Below, piece by piece: positions 8,291 through 16,070 of a stretch of DNA of 64,000 nucleotides (position 1 is the stretch's first letter; the number at the start of each line of letters is the position of its first letter). The translations under genes were made by a program, and so were the position numbers. The notes beneath the pieces were generated by a model. The model worked only from the letters and a program-made list of their open reading frames with translations, was not told where the DNA came from and did no database searches. Source of the stretch: Dyadobacter luteus (GTDB lineage: Bacteria; Bacteroidota; Bacteroidia; Cytophagales; Spirosomataceae); contig NZ_QNUL01000020.1 of NCBI RefSeq assembly GCF_003383615.1, positions 45,441-109,440 on the forward strand, given 5' to 3'.

Positions 8291-10522
8291 ATGATTCGAT
8301 ATTTAGCGGGAGTATTCTTCTCCTTATGTTATTTTTCTGCCACAGCGCAGCGCATTTCCGGCTCCGTAAATGAGCAGGATGCAACTTCCAAAACATTAAA
8401 ACCCATCACTGGCGCCAATGTCTATTGGGCAGGTACTGCACAATCTGCTTCAACAGACACGAGCGGGCGTTTCAGCATTCCAAGGGTGCGCCAAACCAAT
8501 TTGCTTGTTGTAAGTTTTGTAGGATTTACCAATGATACCATCAAAATCGCTCAGGAAAGTGAACTGGAAATTGTGCTACGCAACGACCAGACTTTAAAAG
8601 AAGTAGTGGTGAGAGGGAACGCCAACGCCATCGACAGACTTTCTCCGCATCAAACTGAGATTATTACGACAAGAGCGTTGGCTAAGGCGGCTTGCTGCAA
8701 CTTATCCGAAAGCTTTGAAACAAATGCATCGGTTTCTGTTTCGTACAGTGATGCGGTAACAGGCTCCAAACAGATTCAGATGTTGGGATTGAGTGGAACG
8801 TATATCCAAACCAACGTCGAAAATATCCCCGCAATCAGAGGTTTGGCTTCTACATTCGGGCTTAATTTTATTCCCGGAACATGGATACAGTCTATTGATA
8901 TTGGCAAAGGAGCAGGGTCTGTCGTGAACGGATACGAGTCGATGACGGGACAGATTAATGTCGAACTGCAAAAACCTGATACGCATGATAAATTATATCT
9001 CAATACGTATGTAAACAGTTTCGGCAGAGGTGAGCTAAACCTCAATCTGGCGCATCAGATCAATGAAAAGTGGAGTACGGGATTACTGACACACGGGAGT
9101 ACGCTGCAGAATCGTATTGATAGAAATAAAGATGGTTTTCTTGATTTGCCACTTTATTCACAAGTCAATGTGATTAACAGGTGGAAATACCAGAGTGATA
9201 AAGTGATGGCGCAGTTTGGTGTGAAAGCGCTTTACGAAGACCGTTTGGGTGGGCAACAGAATTTTCAGCGTGAGATGAAAGGCACTACGCAAGCTTACGG
9301 TTTCGGTGCAACGGTAAATCGTTATGAAGTGTTTTCCAAAATAGCCCGCCTCTTTCCGGACAAACCCTACAAAGGGCTTGGTCTGGTACTGAATGCTTCT
9401 TTGTATGACTCCAAATCGTATTTCGGATTGAACAAATACAATGGCAAACAAGAAATGCTTTATGGAAATCTGATTTACCAGTCTATCATCGGCAGTACCA
9501 ATCACTCCTACAAAACGGGATTGAGCTATATGTACGACAACTACAACGAGCGCTATCAAACGCTTCCGTTACTGAGGAAAGAATCGGTACCTGGTGCGTT
9601 TTTTGAATATACTTTCAATCACCTTGATAAGTTTGTTGCCGTTGCCGGTGGTCGCGTAGATTTTCATAATTTATATGGAACGCAATGGACGCCGCGCTTG
9701 CATTTGAAATACAGTCTTACAGACCAGACCACATTGCGGGCTTCGGCAGGAAAAGGTTTCAGAGTATCCAATCCGTTGGCTGAATATTATGGAAATCTGG
9801 TGAGTTCCAGAGCAGTTGTGTTAAAGGAATCCATTCGTCCGGAAGTATCCTGGAATTATGGAGCGAGCCTGACGCAGGAATACAAATTGGGTGAAATGAC
9901 CGGGAGTGTGATCGTGGACTATTACCGTACCGATTTCCAGAATCAACTCGTTGCTGATATGGAAGACCCGAGGTATTTGTCTTTTTACAATTTGAATGGA
10001 AGAGCTTTTGCCAATAGTTTTCAGGCTGAAGTAAATCTGGTACCTGCCAAACGTTTTGATCTAAAATTGGCGTACCGCTTGTTTGATGTAAAACAAACGA
10101 TGGACGGTATCGACGGACAAACTTTACTTCCGCGTATGATGGTGAGCCGCGACAGGGTTTTGTTCAATGCGGGTTATGCCTTGCCTTACGATAAATGGAA
10201 ATTTGATGCCACAGTGCAATGGAACGGGAAAAAGCGTATTCCTTTTATGGGAGATATGGGTGAGCATTCCGAGCACGGAATTCTGCCTGAGATGACATCA
10301 ACCATGGCACCATCATTTTATAATCTTAATGCACAGATCACACGTACATTCGTGAAATGGGACATTTATGTGGGCGGAGAAAACCTGGGCGATTTCAGGC
10401 AAAAAAATCCGATCATGCATGCCGATCAGCCGTTTCATCAGGCATTTGATGCAGGTATGGCATGGGGACCTGTTACAGGTCGAATGATTTACGCCGGATT
10501 CCGTTATAAGATTACGAGGTGA
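8291..10522 (+). CDS. TonB-dependent receptor, copper-cluster type
   Basis: 743 residues: signal peptide (about 1-19, ending ATAQR), a CarboxypepD_reg-like beta-domain (about 20-105), plug domain (about 110-220, VNGYESMTGQINVE) and a long beta-barrel ending in the aromatic YAGFRYKITR. The plug carries a double cysteine in AKAACCNLSESF, a motif seen in Bacteroidota receptors that travel with HMA and HYC_CC_PP proteins. It would take up a metal or metal chelate across the outer membrane using TonB. Located between the HYC_CC_PP and HMA-AraC genes. Copper as ligand is inferred from neighbours, not from the barrel. Confidence 0.9.
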   Translation: MIRYLAGVFFSLCYFSATAQRISGSVNEQDATSKTLKPITGANVYWAGTAQSASTDTSGRFSIPRVRQTNLLVVSFVGFTNDTIKIAQESELEIVLRNDQTLKEVVVRGNANAIDRLSPHQTEIITTRALAKAACCNLSESFETNASVSVSYSDAVTGSKQIQMLGLSGTYIQTNVENIPAIRGLASTFGLNFIPGTWIQSIDIGKGAGSVVNGYESMTGQINVELQKPDTHDKLYLNTYVNSFGRGELNLNLAHQINEKWSTGLLTHGSTLQNRIDRNKDGFLDLPLYSQVNVINRWKYQSDKVMAQFGVKALYEDRLGGQQNFQREMKGTTQAYGFGATVNRYEVFSKIARLFPDKPYKGLGLVLNASLYDSKSYFGLNKYNGKQEMLYGNLIYQSIIGSTNHSYKTGLSYMYDNYNERYQTLPLLRKESVPGAFFEYTFNHLDKFVAVAGGRVDFHNLYGTQWTPRLHLKYSLTDQTTLRASAGKGFRVSNPLAEYYGNLVSSRAVVLKESIRPEVSWNYGASLTQEYKLGEMTGSVIVDYYRTDFQNQLVADMEDPRYLSFYNLNGRAFANSFQAEVNLVPAKRFDLKLAYRLFDVKQTMDGIDGQTLLPRMMVSRDRVLFNAGYALPYDKWKFDATVQWNGKKRIPFMGDMGEHSEHGILPEMTSTMAPSFYNLNAQITRTFVKWDIYVGGENLGDFRQKNPIMHADQPFHQAFDAGMAWGPVTGRMIYAGFRYKITR

Positions 10523-10525
10523 TAA

Positions 10526-10577
10526 GGGCATTGGGCAAGGGGCATAGGGAAGGGCAGAGGGCGTTGGGTTTGGGGGG
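10526..10577 (+). promoter_or_regulatory. G-run array (predicted G-quadruplex former) in the leader of the HMA-AraC gene
   Basis: Eight runs of three to six G separated by 2-4 nt lie on the coding strand in 52 bp, right after the TonB-receptor stop and 63 bp before the regulator ATG. Any four adjacent runs meet the G3N1-7 quadruplex rule. Being on the RNA-like strand it could form an RNA quadruplex in the operon transcript. Function is inference. Confidence 0.6.
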
Positions 10578-10639
10578 AAAGGTAAGGTGATCGCATAGCG
10601 TAGCCACTAATAATTAACCATTAACAACTAACCATTAAA

Positions 10640-11221
10640 ATGAGGCTTCATATCAAAAATATGGTCTGTGATCGCTGCAAAAGGGTGGTGCAGGAAGAGA
10701 TGGCAAAGCTGGGGATTGGTTTGACAAGTATTGAACTGGGAGAAGTGGAGACCGATACAGAACCTGATGCCGGCAAGCTGAAAGAAATACGTGAAACACT
10801 GGAAAGGAACGGTTTTGCATTGCTTGACGATAAAAAGGATGCATTAGTAGAGCATATCCGTACGCTCATCATTGAAGAAGTACAGTATCTGAAAGGCAAC
10901 AAACCAAATCAGATGAATTTCTCGGATTATCTGGCAATGAAAACAGGTTATGAATATTCTTACATCAGCAACCTTTTTTCGACAGAAACCGGGCAGCCGA
11001 TTGAACAATATATCATAGCGCAGAAAGTGGAGAAGGTGAAGGAATGGCTTTCTTACAATGAGTTATCACTGAGCGAAATGGCATGGCGCCTATCTTACAG
11101 CAGCGCTGCACATTTGAGTAATCAGTTTAAAAAAGTAACCGGAATTACGCCCGGAGCATTTAAAAAGAGTAATACAGTTGCCCGTAAAACCCTGGATCAG
11201 GTGGGAGAAAAAACATTATAA
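10640..11221 (+). CDS. AraC-family regulator fused to an N-terminal HMA-like metal domain
   Basis: 193 residues. Residues about 1-65 resemble a heavy-metal-associated domain: MRLHIKNMVCDRCKRVV has Cys-x-x-Cys (CDRC, about 10-13) at the usual place. Residues about 85-185 are an AraC/XylS double helix-turn-helix, with the second helix pair in LSEMAWRLSYSSAAHLSNQFKKVTG. A plausible model is metal binding to the CxxC controlling DNA binding and so the surrounding copper genes; paired direct repeats upstream of the first gene are candidate sites. The usual AraC cupin sensor is absent. Fusion is seen directly; ligand and targets are inferred. Confidence 0.88.
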   Translation: MRLHIKNMVCDRCKRVVQEEMAKLGIGLTSIELGEVETDTEPDAGKLKEIRETLERNGFALLDDKKDALVEHIRTLIIEEVQYLKGNKPNQMNFSDYLAMKTGYEYSYISNLFSTETGQPIEQYIIAQKVEKVKEWLSYNELSLSEMAWRLSYSSAAHLSNQFKKVTGITPGAFKKSNTVARKTLDQVGEKTL

Positions 11222-11242
11222 ATAATTGATACTTTAAACCAC

Positions 11243-11485
11243 ATGTATATGAACAAATTGATTTATGCCTCTATGATTCTGTTGCTAACTGCCTGTGCAG
11301 GAAATACAGAAAAAACAGAAAAGTCTGAAACAACAACCGAAGCCGCGCATGCAAAGGCTTATGCTTGTCCCATGAAATGTGAAGGGGACAAGACCTACGA
11401 GCAGGCCGGATCCTGCCCTGTATGCAAAATGGAGCTCCAGGAAGTTGCAATGGCTGAGGCAGACTCAACCGGACACGTACATTAA
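11243..11485 (+). CDS. heavy-metal-binding-domain lipoprotein
   Basis: 80 residues (or 78 from the ATG at 11249). The start MNKLIYASMILLLTACAG has a lipobox (LTAC), so it is a lipoprotein with a short acidic/Thr-rich linker. The C-terminal half, YACPMKCEGDKTY...GSCPVCKMEL, is the small heavy-metal-binding domain (YHS/HMBD-like) with Cys-Pro-Met-x-Cys and Cys-Pro-x-Cys-x-Met ligands known from CusB-type proteins and copper carriers. It probably holds Cu in the periplasm. It lies 22 bp after the regulator gene and 28 bp before the periplasmic HMA gene, so co-transcription is likely. Confidence 0.85.
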   Translation: MYMNKLIYASMILLLTACAGNTEKTEKSETTTEAAHAKAYACPMKCEGDKTYEQAGSCPVCKMELQEVAMAEADSTGHVH

Positions 11486-11512
11486 TCAATTGAATCTAAA
11501 ACTGATATAAAA

Positions 11513-11854
11513 ATGAAAAAGACAATAGCACTATTCGCCACTGCTATATTGATGGTTTTTCAGGTAGCAATGGCCGATGGAGACAAGGTCGTAAAGATCA
11601 AAACGACAGCTGTATGTGAAATGTGCAAAGCTCGTATTGAGCGTACTTTGGGTCTTTCCAAAGGTGTGAAAGAATCGAATCTGGATTTGAAAGACAAAAC
11701 GGTGACGGTAAAGTATAATCCGAATAAAACGAGTCCTGAGGCAATCAGAGAGACAATTATCAATACCGGGTACGATGCGGATGACCAGACGGCCAATATG
11801 AAAGCGCATGATAAACTGCCAAGCTGCTGCCGCAAAACAGCCGCGCCACACTAA
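11513..11854 (+). CDS. periplasmic HMA-domain protein
   Basis: 113 residues: signal peptide (MKKTIALFATAILMVFQVAMA) then one HMA domain (about 25-95) with the metal site AVCEMCKARIE and the typical GVKESNLDLKDKTVTVKYNP strand pattern. The C-terminus adds a Cys-Cys pair (LPSCCRK) followed by Ala-Pro-His. Export places this Cu(I) binder in the periplasm, unlike the cytosolic HMA protein at 7446. It could receive copper from the TonB receptor or CopA. Spaced 18 bp from the following barrel gene, so same transcript is likely. Confidence 0.87.
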   Translation: MKKTIALFATAILMVFQVAMADGDKVVKIKTTAVCEMCKARIERTLGLSKGVKESNLDLKDKTVTVKYNPNKTSPEAIRETIINTGYDADDQTANMKAHDKLPSCCRKTAAPH

Positions 11855-11872
11855 GAACTAGACGACTTTTTT

Positions 11873-13258
11873 ATGAAAAAGCAACTGAACATACTGGTTT
11901 TTGCTGGTATGCTAGCCACTGCTTTGCCTGTTTCGGCGCAGCATGAGCACCACAGCAAACCCGATACTACCAAAACTTCCATGCATGGCGGCCATAGCAA
12001 GCCGGATAGTGCAGTAACTGATAAGCATGAGCACCAACATAATGGCGGGCATAGCATGACCCATAATTTTTCGCTGAGCTTACCGATGACCAGAAACGGA
12101 TCGGGTACAGGTTGGCAGCCCGACGCTACGCCTATGTATGCCTACATGAAGCATAGCGACAAATGGAATTACATGTTGCACGGAAGCTTGTTCCTGCGTT
12201 ATACATCTCAGAATTTTAACAATAGTGAAAGAAAAGGAGCTGATGCAAAATTCAGTTTTCCTAACTGGGTGATGGGTATGGCGCAGCGGCAGGTTGGGAA
12301 AAACGGTTTACTGACCTTCAGAGCAATGGTTTCTATTGATCGTTTGACAGATGGCGGAGCGGGGTATCCGTTGCTGTTTCAGTCTGGTGAAACCTGGCAG
12401 GGCAGTCCTTTAATTGATCGCCAGCATCCACATGATTTGATCTCGGAACTGGCAGTAGGATATACCCAACGTATTAATGAAAAACTGGATCTGACTATTT
12501 ATGCAGGATACCCGGGAGAACCGGCTTTGGGGCCGACTGCCTTTATGCACCGGATGTCTGCCTTCAATAATCCGGATGCAGTATTGGGACATCACTGGCA
12601 GGATGCGACGCATATTACTTTTGGCGTTGTGACAGCCGGTGTTCGTTATGGAAAATTCAAACTGGAAGCTTCCAGCTTTACAGGAAGAGAGCCTGATGAA
12701 AATCGTTTCAATTTTGACAAACCCCGTTTTGACTCTTACAGCTATCGCTTACTGTTTAATCCTTCCAAAAACTGGGCATTACAAGCGTCACGCGGTTTTA
12801 TCAAAAGTCCGGAAATCAGTCATCCCGACCATAATGTAAACCGAACAACTGCTTCTGTACAGCATTCGGGCAAACTGACGGGGCAAAACAGATGGGTGGC
12901 ATCTTCGCTAGTATGGGGTTACAATAGTTCCGAAGGACATAAAGAACATTCATTGCTGGCGGAATCCAATTTGCAATTGAATAAATGGGCGGTATATGGT
13001 CGTTATGAATTTGTTCAAAAGAGCTTTAACGAGTTGGGTATAATCGGGTCCGAACTTCCAGCTAAAGATGTGTTGCCTGTGTCGTTGTTCTCTTTGGGTT
13101 TGAACCGGCAGGTCGCTTCATTCAGTAATACACTGGTGCAGGCAGGCGCGCAGATTGGTATTTATGCCACAGATCCATTCCTGAAATCAGTGTATGGAAC
13201 AGCGCCACTTTCGGGTCAGGTTTATTTGAGGGTAACGCCGGGGAGGATGGGGATGTAA
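11873..13258 (+). CDS. His-rich outer-membrane beta-barrel protein of the copper cluster
   Basis: 461 residues. Signal peptide (about 1-22, ending VSAQ) is followed by a histidine-rich stretch (residues about 23-65) with repeats such as HEHHSK, MHGGHSK and KHEHQHNGGHS, well suited to bind Cu(II)/Ni/Zn. The remainder alternates in the manner of an outer-membrane barrel with family-like segments SGTGWQPDATPMYAYM and DRQHPHDLI. I recognise the type only as an uncharacterised protein common in Bacteroidota copper loci. It may collect periplasmic metal for release or store it. It closes the seven-gene run; no clear terminator follows. Confidence 0.7.
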   Translation: MKKQLNILVFAGMLATALPVSAQHEHHSKPDTTKTSMHGGHSKPDSAVTDKHEHQHNGGHSMTHNFSLSLPMTRNGSGTGWQPDATPMYAYMKHSDKWNYMLHGSLFLRYTSQNFNNSERKGADAKFSFPNWVMGMAQRQVGKNGLLTFRAMVSIDRLTDGGAGYPLLFQSGETWQGSPLIDRQHPHDLISELAVGYTQRINEKLDLTIYAGYPGEPALGPTAFMHRMSAFNNPDAVLGHHWQDATHITFGVVTAGVRYGKFKLEASSFTGREPDENRFNFDKPRFDSYSYRLLFNPSKNWALQASRGFIKSPEISHPDHNVNRTTASVQHSGKLTGQNRWVASSLVWGYNSSEGHKEHSLLAESNLQLNKWAVYGRYEFVQKSFNELGIIGSELPAKDVLPVSLFSLGLNRQVASFSNTLVQAGAQIGIYATDPFLKSVYGTAPLSGQVYLRVTPGRMGM

Positions 13259-13351
13259 ATTTGATAGATTTAAGTAATAATTTGAAAAAATACTCTTACA
13301 ATGAATTATAAATGATTGACGCTAATCTTTAATATACAGAGATATATATCA

Positions 13352-13681
13352 ATGTTAAATTTTCTGAGAGGTAATAGCTTGATAGTATCGATTTTAGCAT
13401 GTGTTTTTGTGGACACTGCTTCTTTCTTTACGTATAGCTGTTTGTGGGTAGGATATGGGGATCAGGCTACAACAAAAACAATCTTAGTAATTATTTCAAT
13501 TCTTGCTATTCCGGCTGTAATTAGCTTAGCAATCAGCTCTTTTCATAGGGAAAATAATCCCTCGAATGATTTTGGCACTGGTTGTGTTTTAACTATGTTC
13601 TTAATATGCCAGATTTTAATAACGTTTGTTTTTAGTTTACCTATGTTATTTTTGGATCTGGAAATTTTTCAACGTAATTGA
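13352..13681 (+). CDS. small hypothetical membrane protein
   Basis: 109 residues from the ATG at 13352 (the open frame begins at 13316 but adds no recognisable sequence). Three hydrophobic segments are visible: about 8-30 (IVSILACVFVDTASFF), 42-60 (VIISILAIPAVISLA) and 78-103 (MFLICQILITFVFSLPMLF). No motif is recognised. AT-rich compared with the copper genes before it. It could be an independent small gene; coding status is likely but unproven. Confidence 0.5.
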   Translation: MLNFLRGNSLIVSILACVFVDTASFFTYSCLWVGYGDQATTKTILVIISILAIPAVISLAISSFHRENNPSNDFGTGCVLTMFLICQILITFVFSLPMLFLDLEIFQRN

Positions 13682-13739
13682 ATTGAGATATTAATACACT
13701 TAGGGTGTAAAGACTTTCGGACTTTAAGTTTTTATAGAT

Positions 13740-14138
13740 ATGTTAAGGAGGAGATTGATCGTATGTTACATATTATCAATGTTATTATTACTCTTGACAT
13801 CATTTTCATGTCTTGCTCAAAAAATGCCTGTCCCCCATAAAGTGGAAGCTGAATTTCCCGGTGGTACTTCTAAGATGTATATGTTTTTTGGAAAAAATTT
13901 CAAATATCCTGAAGAGGCAATAAAAGCAAATGTTTCAACAGGCCCGATATGGATCCAATTGAAGATTGATTCGGTCGGTAAGGTTAGAGATATAAGAATA
14001 CTTAAAAGCCCTGGTTTTGGGTTTAACGAAGAATGTGTCAGAGTTATTAAACTTATGCCTGCTTGGCAACCAGCTAAAATTTCGGGAAAGCCAGTTTCTT
14101 CCATCTATAAGTTTCCATTACAAATTTGTTTAGAGTGA
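13740..14138 (+). CDS. exported TonB C-terminal-domain protein
   Basis: 132 residues: a hydrophobic N-terminus (about 8-25, ending SCLAQ) serves as signal peptide or anchor, followed by a TonB_C fold (about 40-128) recognisable by FKYPEEAIKANVSTGPIWIQ, DSVGKVRDIRILKSPGFG and the MPAWQPAKISGKPV stretch. Stand-alone copies in Bacteroidota are usually secreted relatives of the energy transducer rather than full TonB, since the long Pro-rich periplasmic spanner is missing. Whether it touches the nearby TonB receptors is unknown. Confidence 0.75.
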   Translation: MLRRRLIVCYILSMLLLLLTSFSCLAQKMPVPHKVEAEFPGGTSKMYMFFGKNFKYPEEAIKANVSTGPIWIQLKIDSVGKVRDIRILKSPGFGFNEECVRVIKLMPAWQPAKISGKPVSSIYKFPLQICLE

Positions 14139-14183
14139 TAAGCATCCCTTTTTGGGAGCAGGCCACCTTTTCCCATTTCTCAG

Positions 14184-14191
14184 TACCTTTA
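14184..14191 (+). promoter_or_regulatory. candidate -7 box upstream of the methyltransferase
   Basis: TACCTTTA differs from TAnnTTTG by one base and lies 28 bp before the TTG start, giving a short leader. Confidence 0.35.
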
Positions 14192-14218
14192 CAGCTCCAT
14201 ATTTAATCAGCAACAACA

Positions 14219-14962
14219 TTGGCCTGGTATCATAATTATTTCAAAGGATTACCTCAGCGCGCCTGGAAACTTCATCAGGACGAAGAGTACACGGAATACG
14301 AAGTCGATTTTCTCAGAGATGTGCTTGAAATGCATGAAGATCAGAAAGTGCTGGATTTGCTTTCGGGTTACGGACGACATGCCATTCCGCTGGCAACAGC
14401 TGGTATAGATGTGACTTGCATCGATATTTCATCCGAATATTGTGATGAGTTAAGCGCGGTGGTAAGGAAAGAGAAATTGCCGATTGAGGTGATTTGTGAT
14501 GATGTGCTGGATCATGATTTTGGTACAAGGCAATTCAATTCTGTTTACTGTTTCGGTAATAGCTTCAGCTTCTTCCCACGTGGTGATATGCAGCGGCTTA
14601 TCCAGCAGGTTTCGGATGTACTATTGCCGGGTGGCTATTTTGCGATCCATACCGAGCATATTGCTGAAAGTATTTTACCTCATTTTCAAACCAGAAACTG
14701 GATGCCGGTACAAGGTGATATCTATTACCTGGCTGAGAATGAATACAATGCAGAAGGTGGCTATATAGAAGCCGAGCAGACTTTTATCTCAGGTTCGGAA
14801 ACGAAAACGTACTGTGTGAGACAGTACATCTATACACTTTCTGAACTTTGTGCCATGCTGGCAAGAGCTGGCTTTGAAGTCACAGCCACTTTTTCCAATC
14901 TGGAAGCGGATCCGTTTCAGCTGGGAGACGAACAGCTTTACCTGATCGCTAAAAAATCATAA
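14219..14962 (+). CDS. class I SAM-dependent methyltransferase
   Basis: 247 residues beginning with TTG at 14219; the first ATG would remove the conserved lead-in, and the sequence AWYHNYFKGLPQRAW directly after TTG matches family N-termini, so the rare start is preferred. Motif I is VLDLLSGYGRHAIPLA (about 42-57), an acidic residue ends the second strand (CIDIS), and NSVYCFGNSFSFF and LLPGGYFAIHTE give the later strands. A soluble small-molecule or protein methyltransferase of the Methyltransf_25 type; the substrate is not evident. Its stop abuts the stop of the convergent transporter gene. Confidence 0.85.
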   Translation: MAWYHNYFKGLPQRAWKLHQDEEYTEYEVDFLRDVLEMHEDQKVLDLLSGYGRHAIPLATAGIDVTCIDISSEYCDELSAVVRKEKLPIEVICDDVLDHDFGTRQFNSVYCFGNSFSFFPRGDMQRLIQQVSDVLLPGGYFAIHTEHIAESILPHFQTRNWMPVQGDIYYLAENEYNAEGGYIEAEQTFISGSETKTYCVRQYIYTLSELCAMLARAGFEVTATFSNLEADPFQLGDEQLYLIAKKS

Positions 14963-15466
14963 TCAGTGTGGGAGCCTGGATCTGAGTAATCCGTAAGTCC
15001 AGGTTCCTGCAATAGCGCTCAGCAGCGTAACGATGATCGCCAGAAACCCACTTCCGATCTGAGCAAACAGTGGTCCCGGACATGCGCCAGTGATTGCCCA
15101 GCCTATACCAAACAGCAGTCCGCCATAAATCTGTCCTTTATTGAAGGTTTTGTCGGGGATGCTGACAGTCTCTCCATCCATCGTGCTGACTTTGAATCGT
15201 TTGATCAACTGCACAGAAATCAATCCTACGAATACCGCAGACCCAATCACGCCATACATGTGAAAAGAATCAAAACGGAACATTTCCTGGATCCTGAACC
15301 ATGAAACGATCTCGGCTTTCACAAATACAATACCGAACAGCACACCGACGATCAGATATTTAATATTTGACAAAATATTCTCCGGTTTCTCCTGCTGGTT
15401 CATTCCATCAAAATCATCCTGTCCGGTTTTTGCTAAACTTTTTGGTTCTGAATAAGTACTTTTCAT
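14963..15466 (-). CDS. YeeE/YedE-family transporter subunit (half-size, distal)
   Basis: 167 residues, four to five membrane segments after a polar N-terminal tail of about 30 residues. The motif GIGWAITGACPGPLFAQIGSG with a membrane cysteine (about Cys127) is the sulfur-handling signature of the YeeE/YedE (thiosulfate/sulfur-compound) family. Two half-size genes lie in tandem; such pairs accompany persulfide dioxygenase genes and are thought to move reduced sulfur species across the inner membrane. It is last of the operon, 6 bp after the partner gene. Transported species is inferred. Confidence 0.85.
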   Translation of the reverse strand: MKSTYSEPKSLAKTGQDDFDGMNQQEKPENILSNIKYLIVGVLFGIVFVKAEIVSWFRIQEMFRFDSFHMYGVIGSAVFVGLISVQLIKRFKVSTMDGETVSIPDKTFNKGQIYGGLLFGIGWAITGACPGPLFAQIGSGFLAIIVTLLSAIAGTWTYGLLRSRLPH

Positions 15467-15472
15467 GATGAA

Positions 15473-16048
15473 CTACTTGACGAGTTGAAATAAAACCGGG
15501 AATAGTAAATGCGTGCATGCGAATCCTCCGATCATGAAACTGATGGTAGCCACCAGCGATGGCCATTGCAGATTACTTAGCCCCATGATGGCGTGTCCGG
15601 AAGTACATCCACCTGCATAACGTGTTCCGAATCCAACCAGAAATCCTCCCAGTACCATAAATATCAGCCCTTTCAGAGAAAGGATGTTTTGGACTGAAAA
15701 GAGGTCCAGCGGCATTAAGCCTCTGAAATCGGTAACGCCGAGCTGAGCCAGTGCTTGCTGAGTAGATGCGGAAATGACAATCTGGTCAGGATTGGAAAGC
15801 CAGAAAGTGGCAACAAATCCTCCGAGCGTAATGCCTCCTACAAAAAAGAGATTCCATATTCCCTTTTTCCAGTCGTATTGAAAAAAGGGAATATTGGCAG
15901 GGATCACAGCCGCGCAAATGTGTCGCAGAGAGGAAGATATTCCGAATGATTTGTTGCCCAAAAGGAGCAATACAGGAACAGTAAGTCCGATCAAAGGTCC
16001 GGCGACATACCAGGGCCAGGGTTTACGCAAAAGTTCAATGAAATCCAT
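15473..16048 (-). CDS. YeeE/YedE-family transporter subunit (half-size, proximal)
   Basis: 191 residues with about five membrane segments. The conserved YAGGCTSGHAIMGLS (Cys at about 147) is the paired signature of the family, complementary to the GACPG signature of the following gene. Together the two halves probably make a full-length YeeE-like channel for thiosulfate or persulfide-type sulfur. It begins 22 bp after the persulfide-dioxygenase/rhodanese gene, which argues for co-transcription and a joint task in sulfur detoxification or supply. Confidence 0.87.
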   Translation of the reverse strand: MDFIELLRKPWPWYVAGPLIGLTVPVLLLLGNKSFGISSSLRHICAAVIPANIPFFQYDWKKGIWNLFFVGGITLGGFVATFWLSNPDQIVISASTQQALAQLGVTDFRGLMPLDLFSVQNILSLKGLIFMVLGGFLVGFGTRYAGGCTSGHAIMGLSNLQWPSLVATISFMIGGFACTHLLFPVLFQLVK

Positions 16049-16070
16049 ATTGCATCCGTTTTAAACAATT

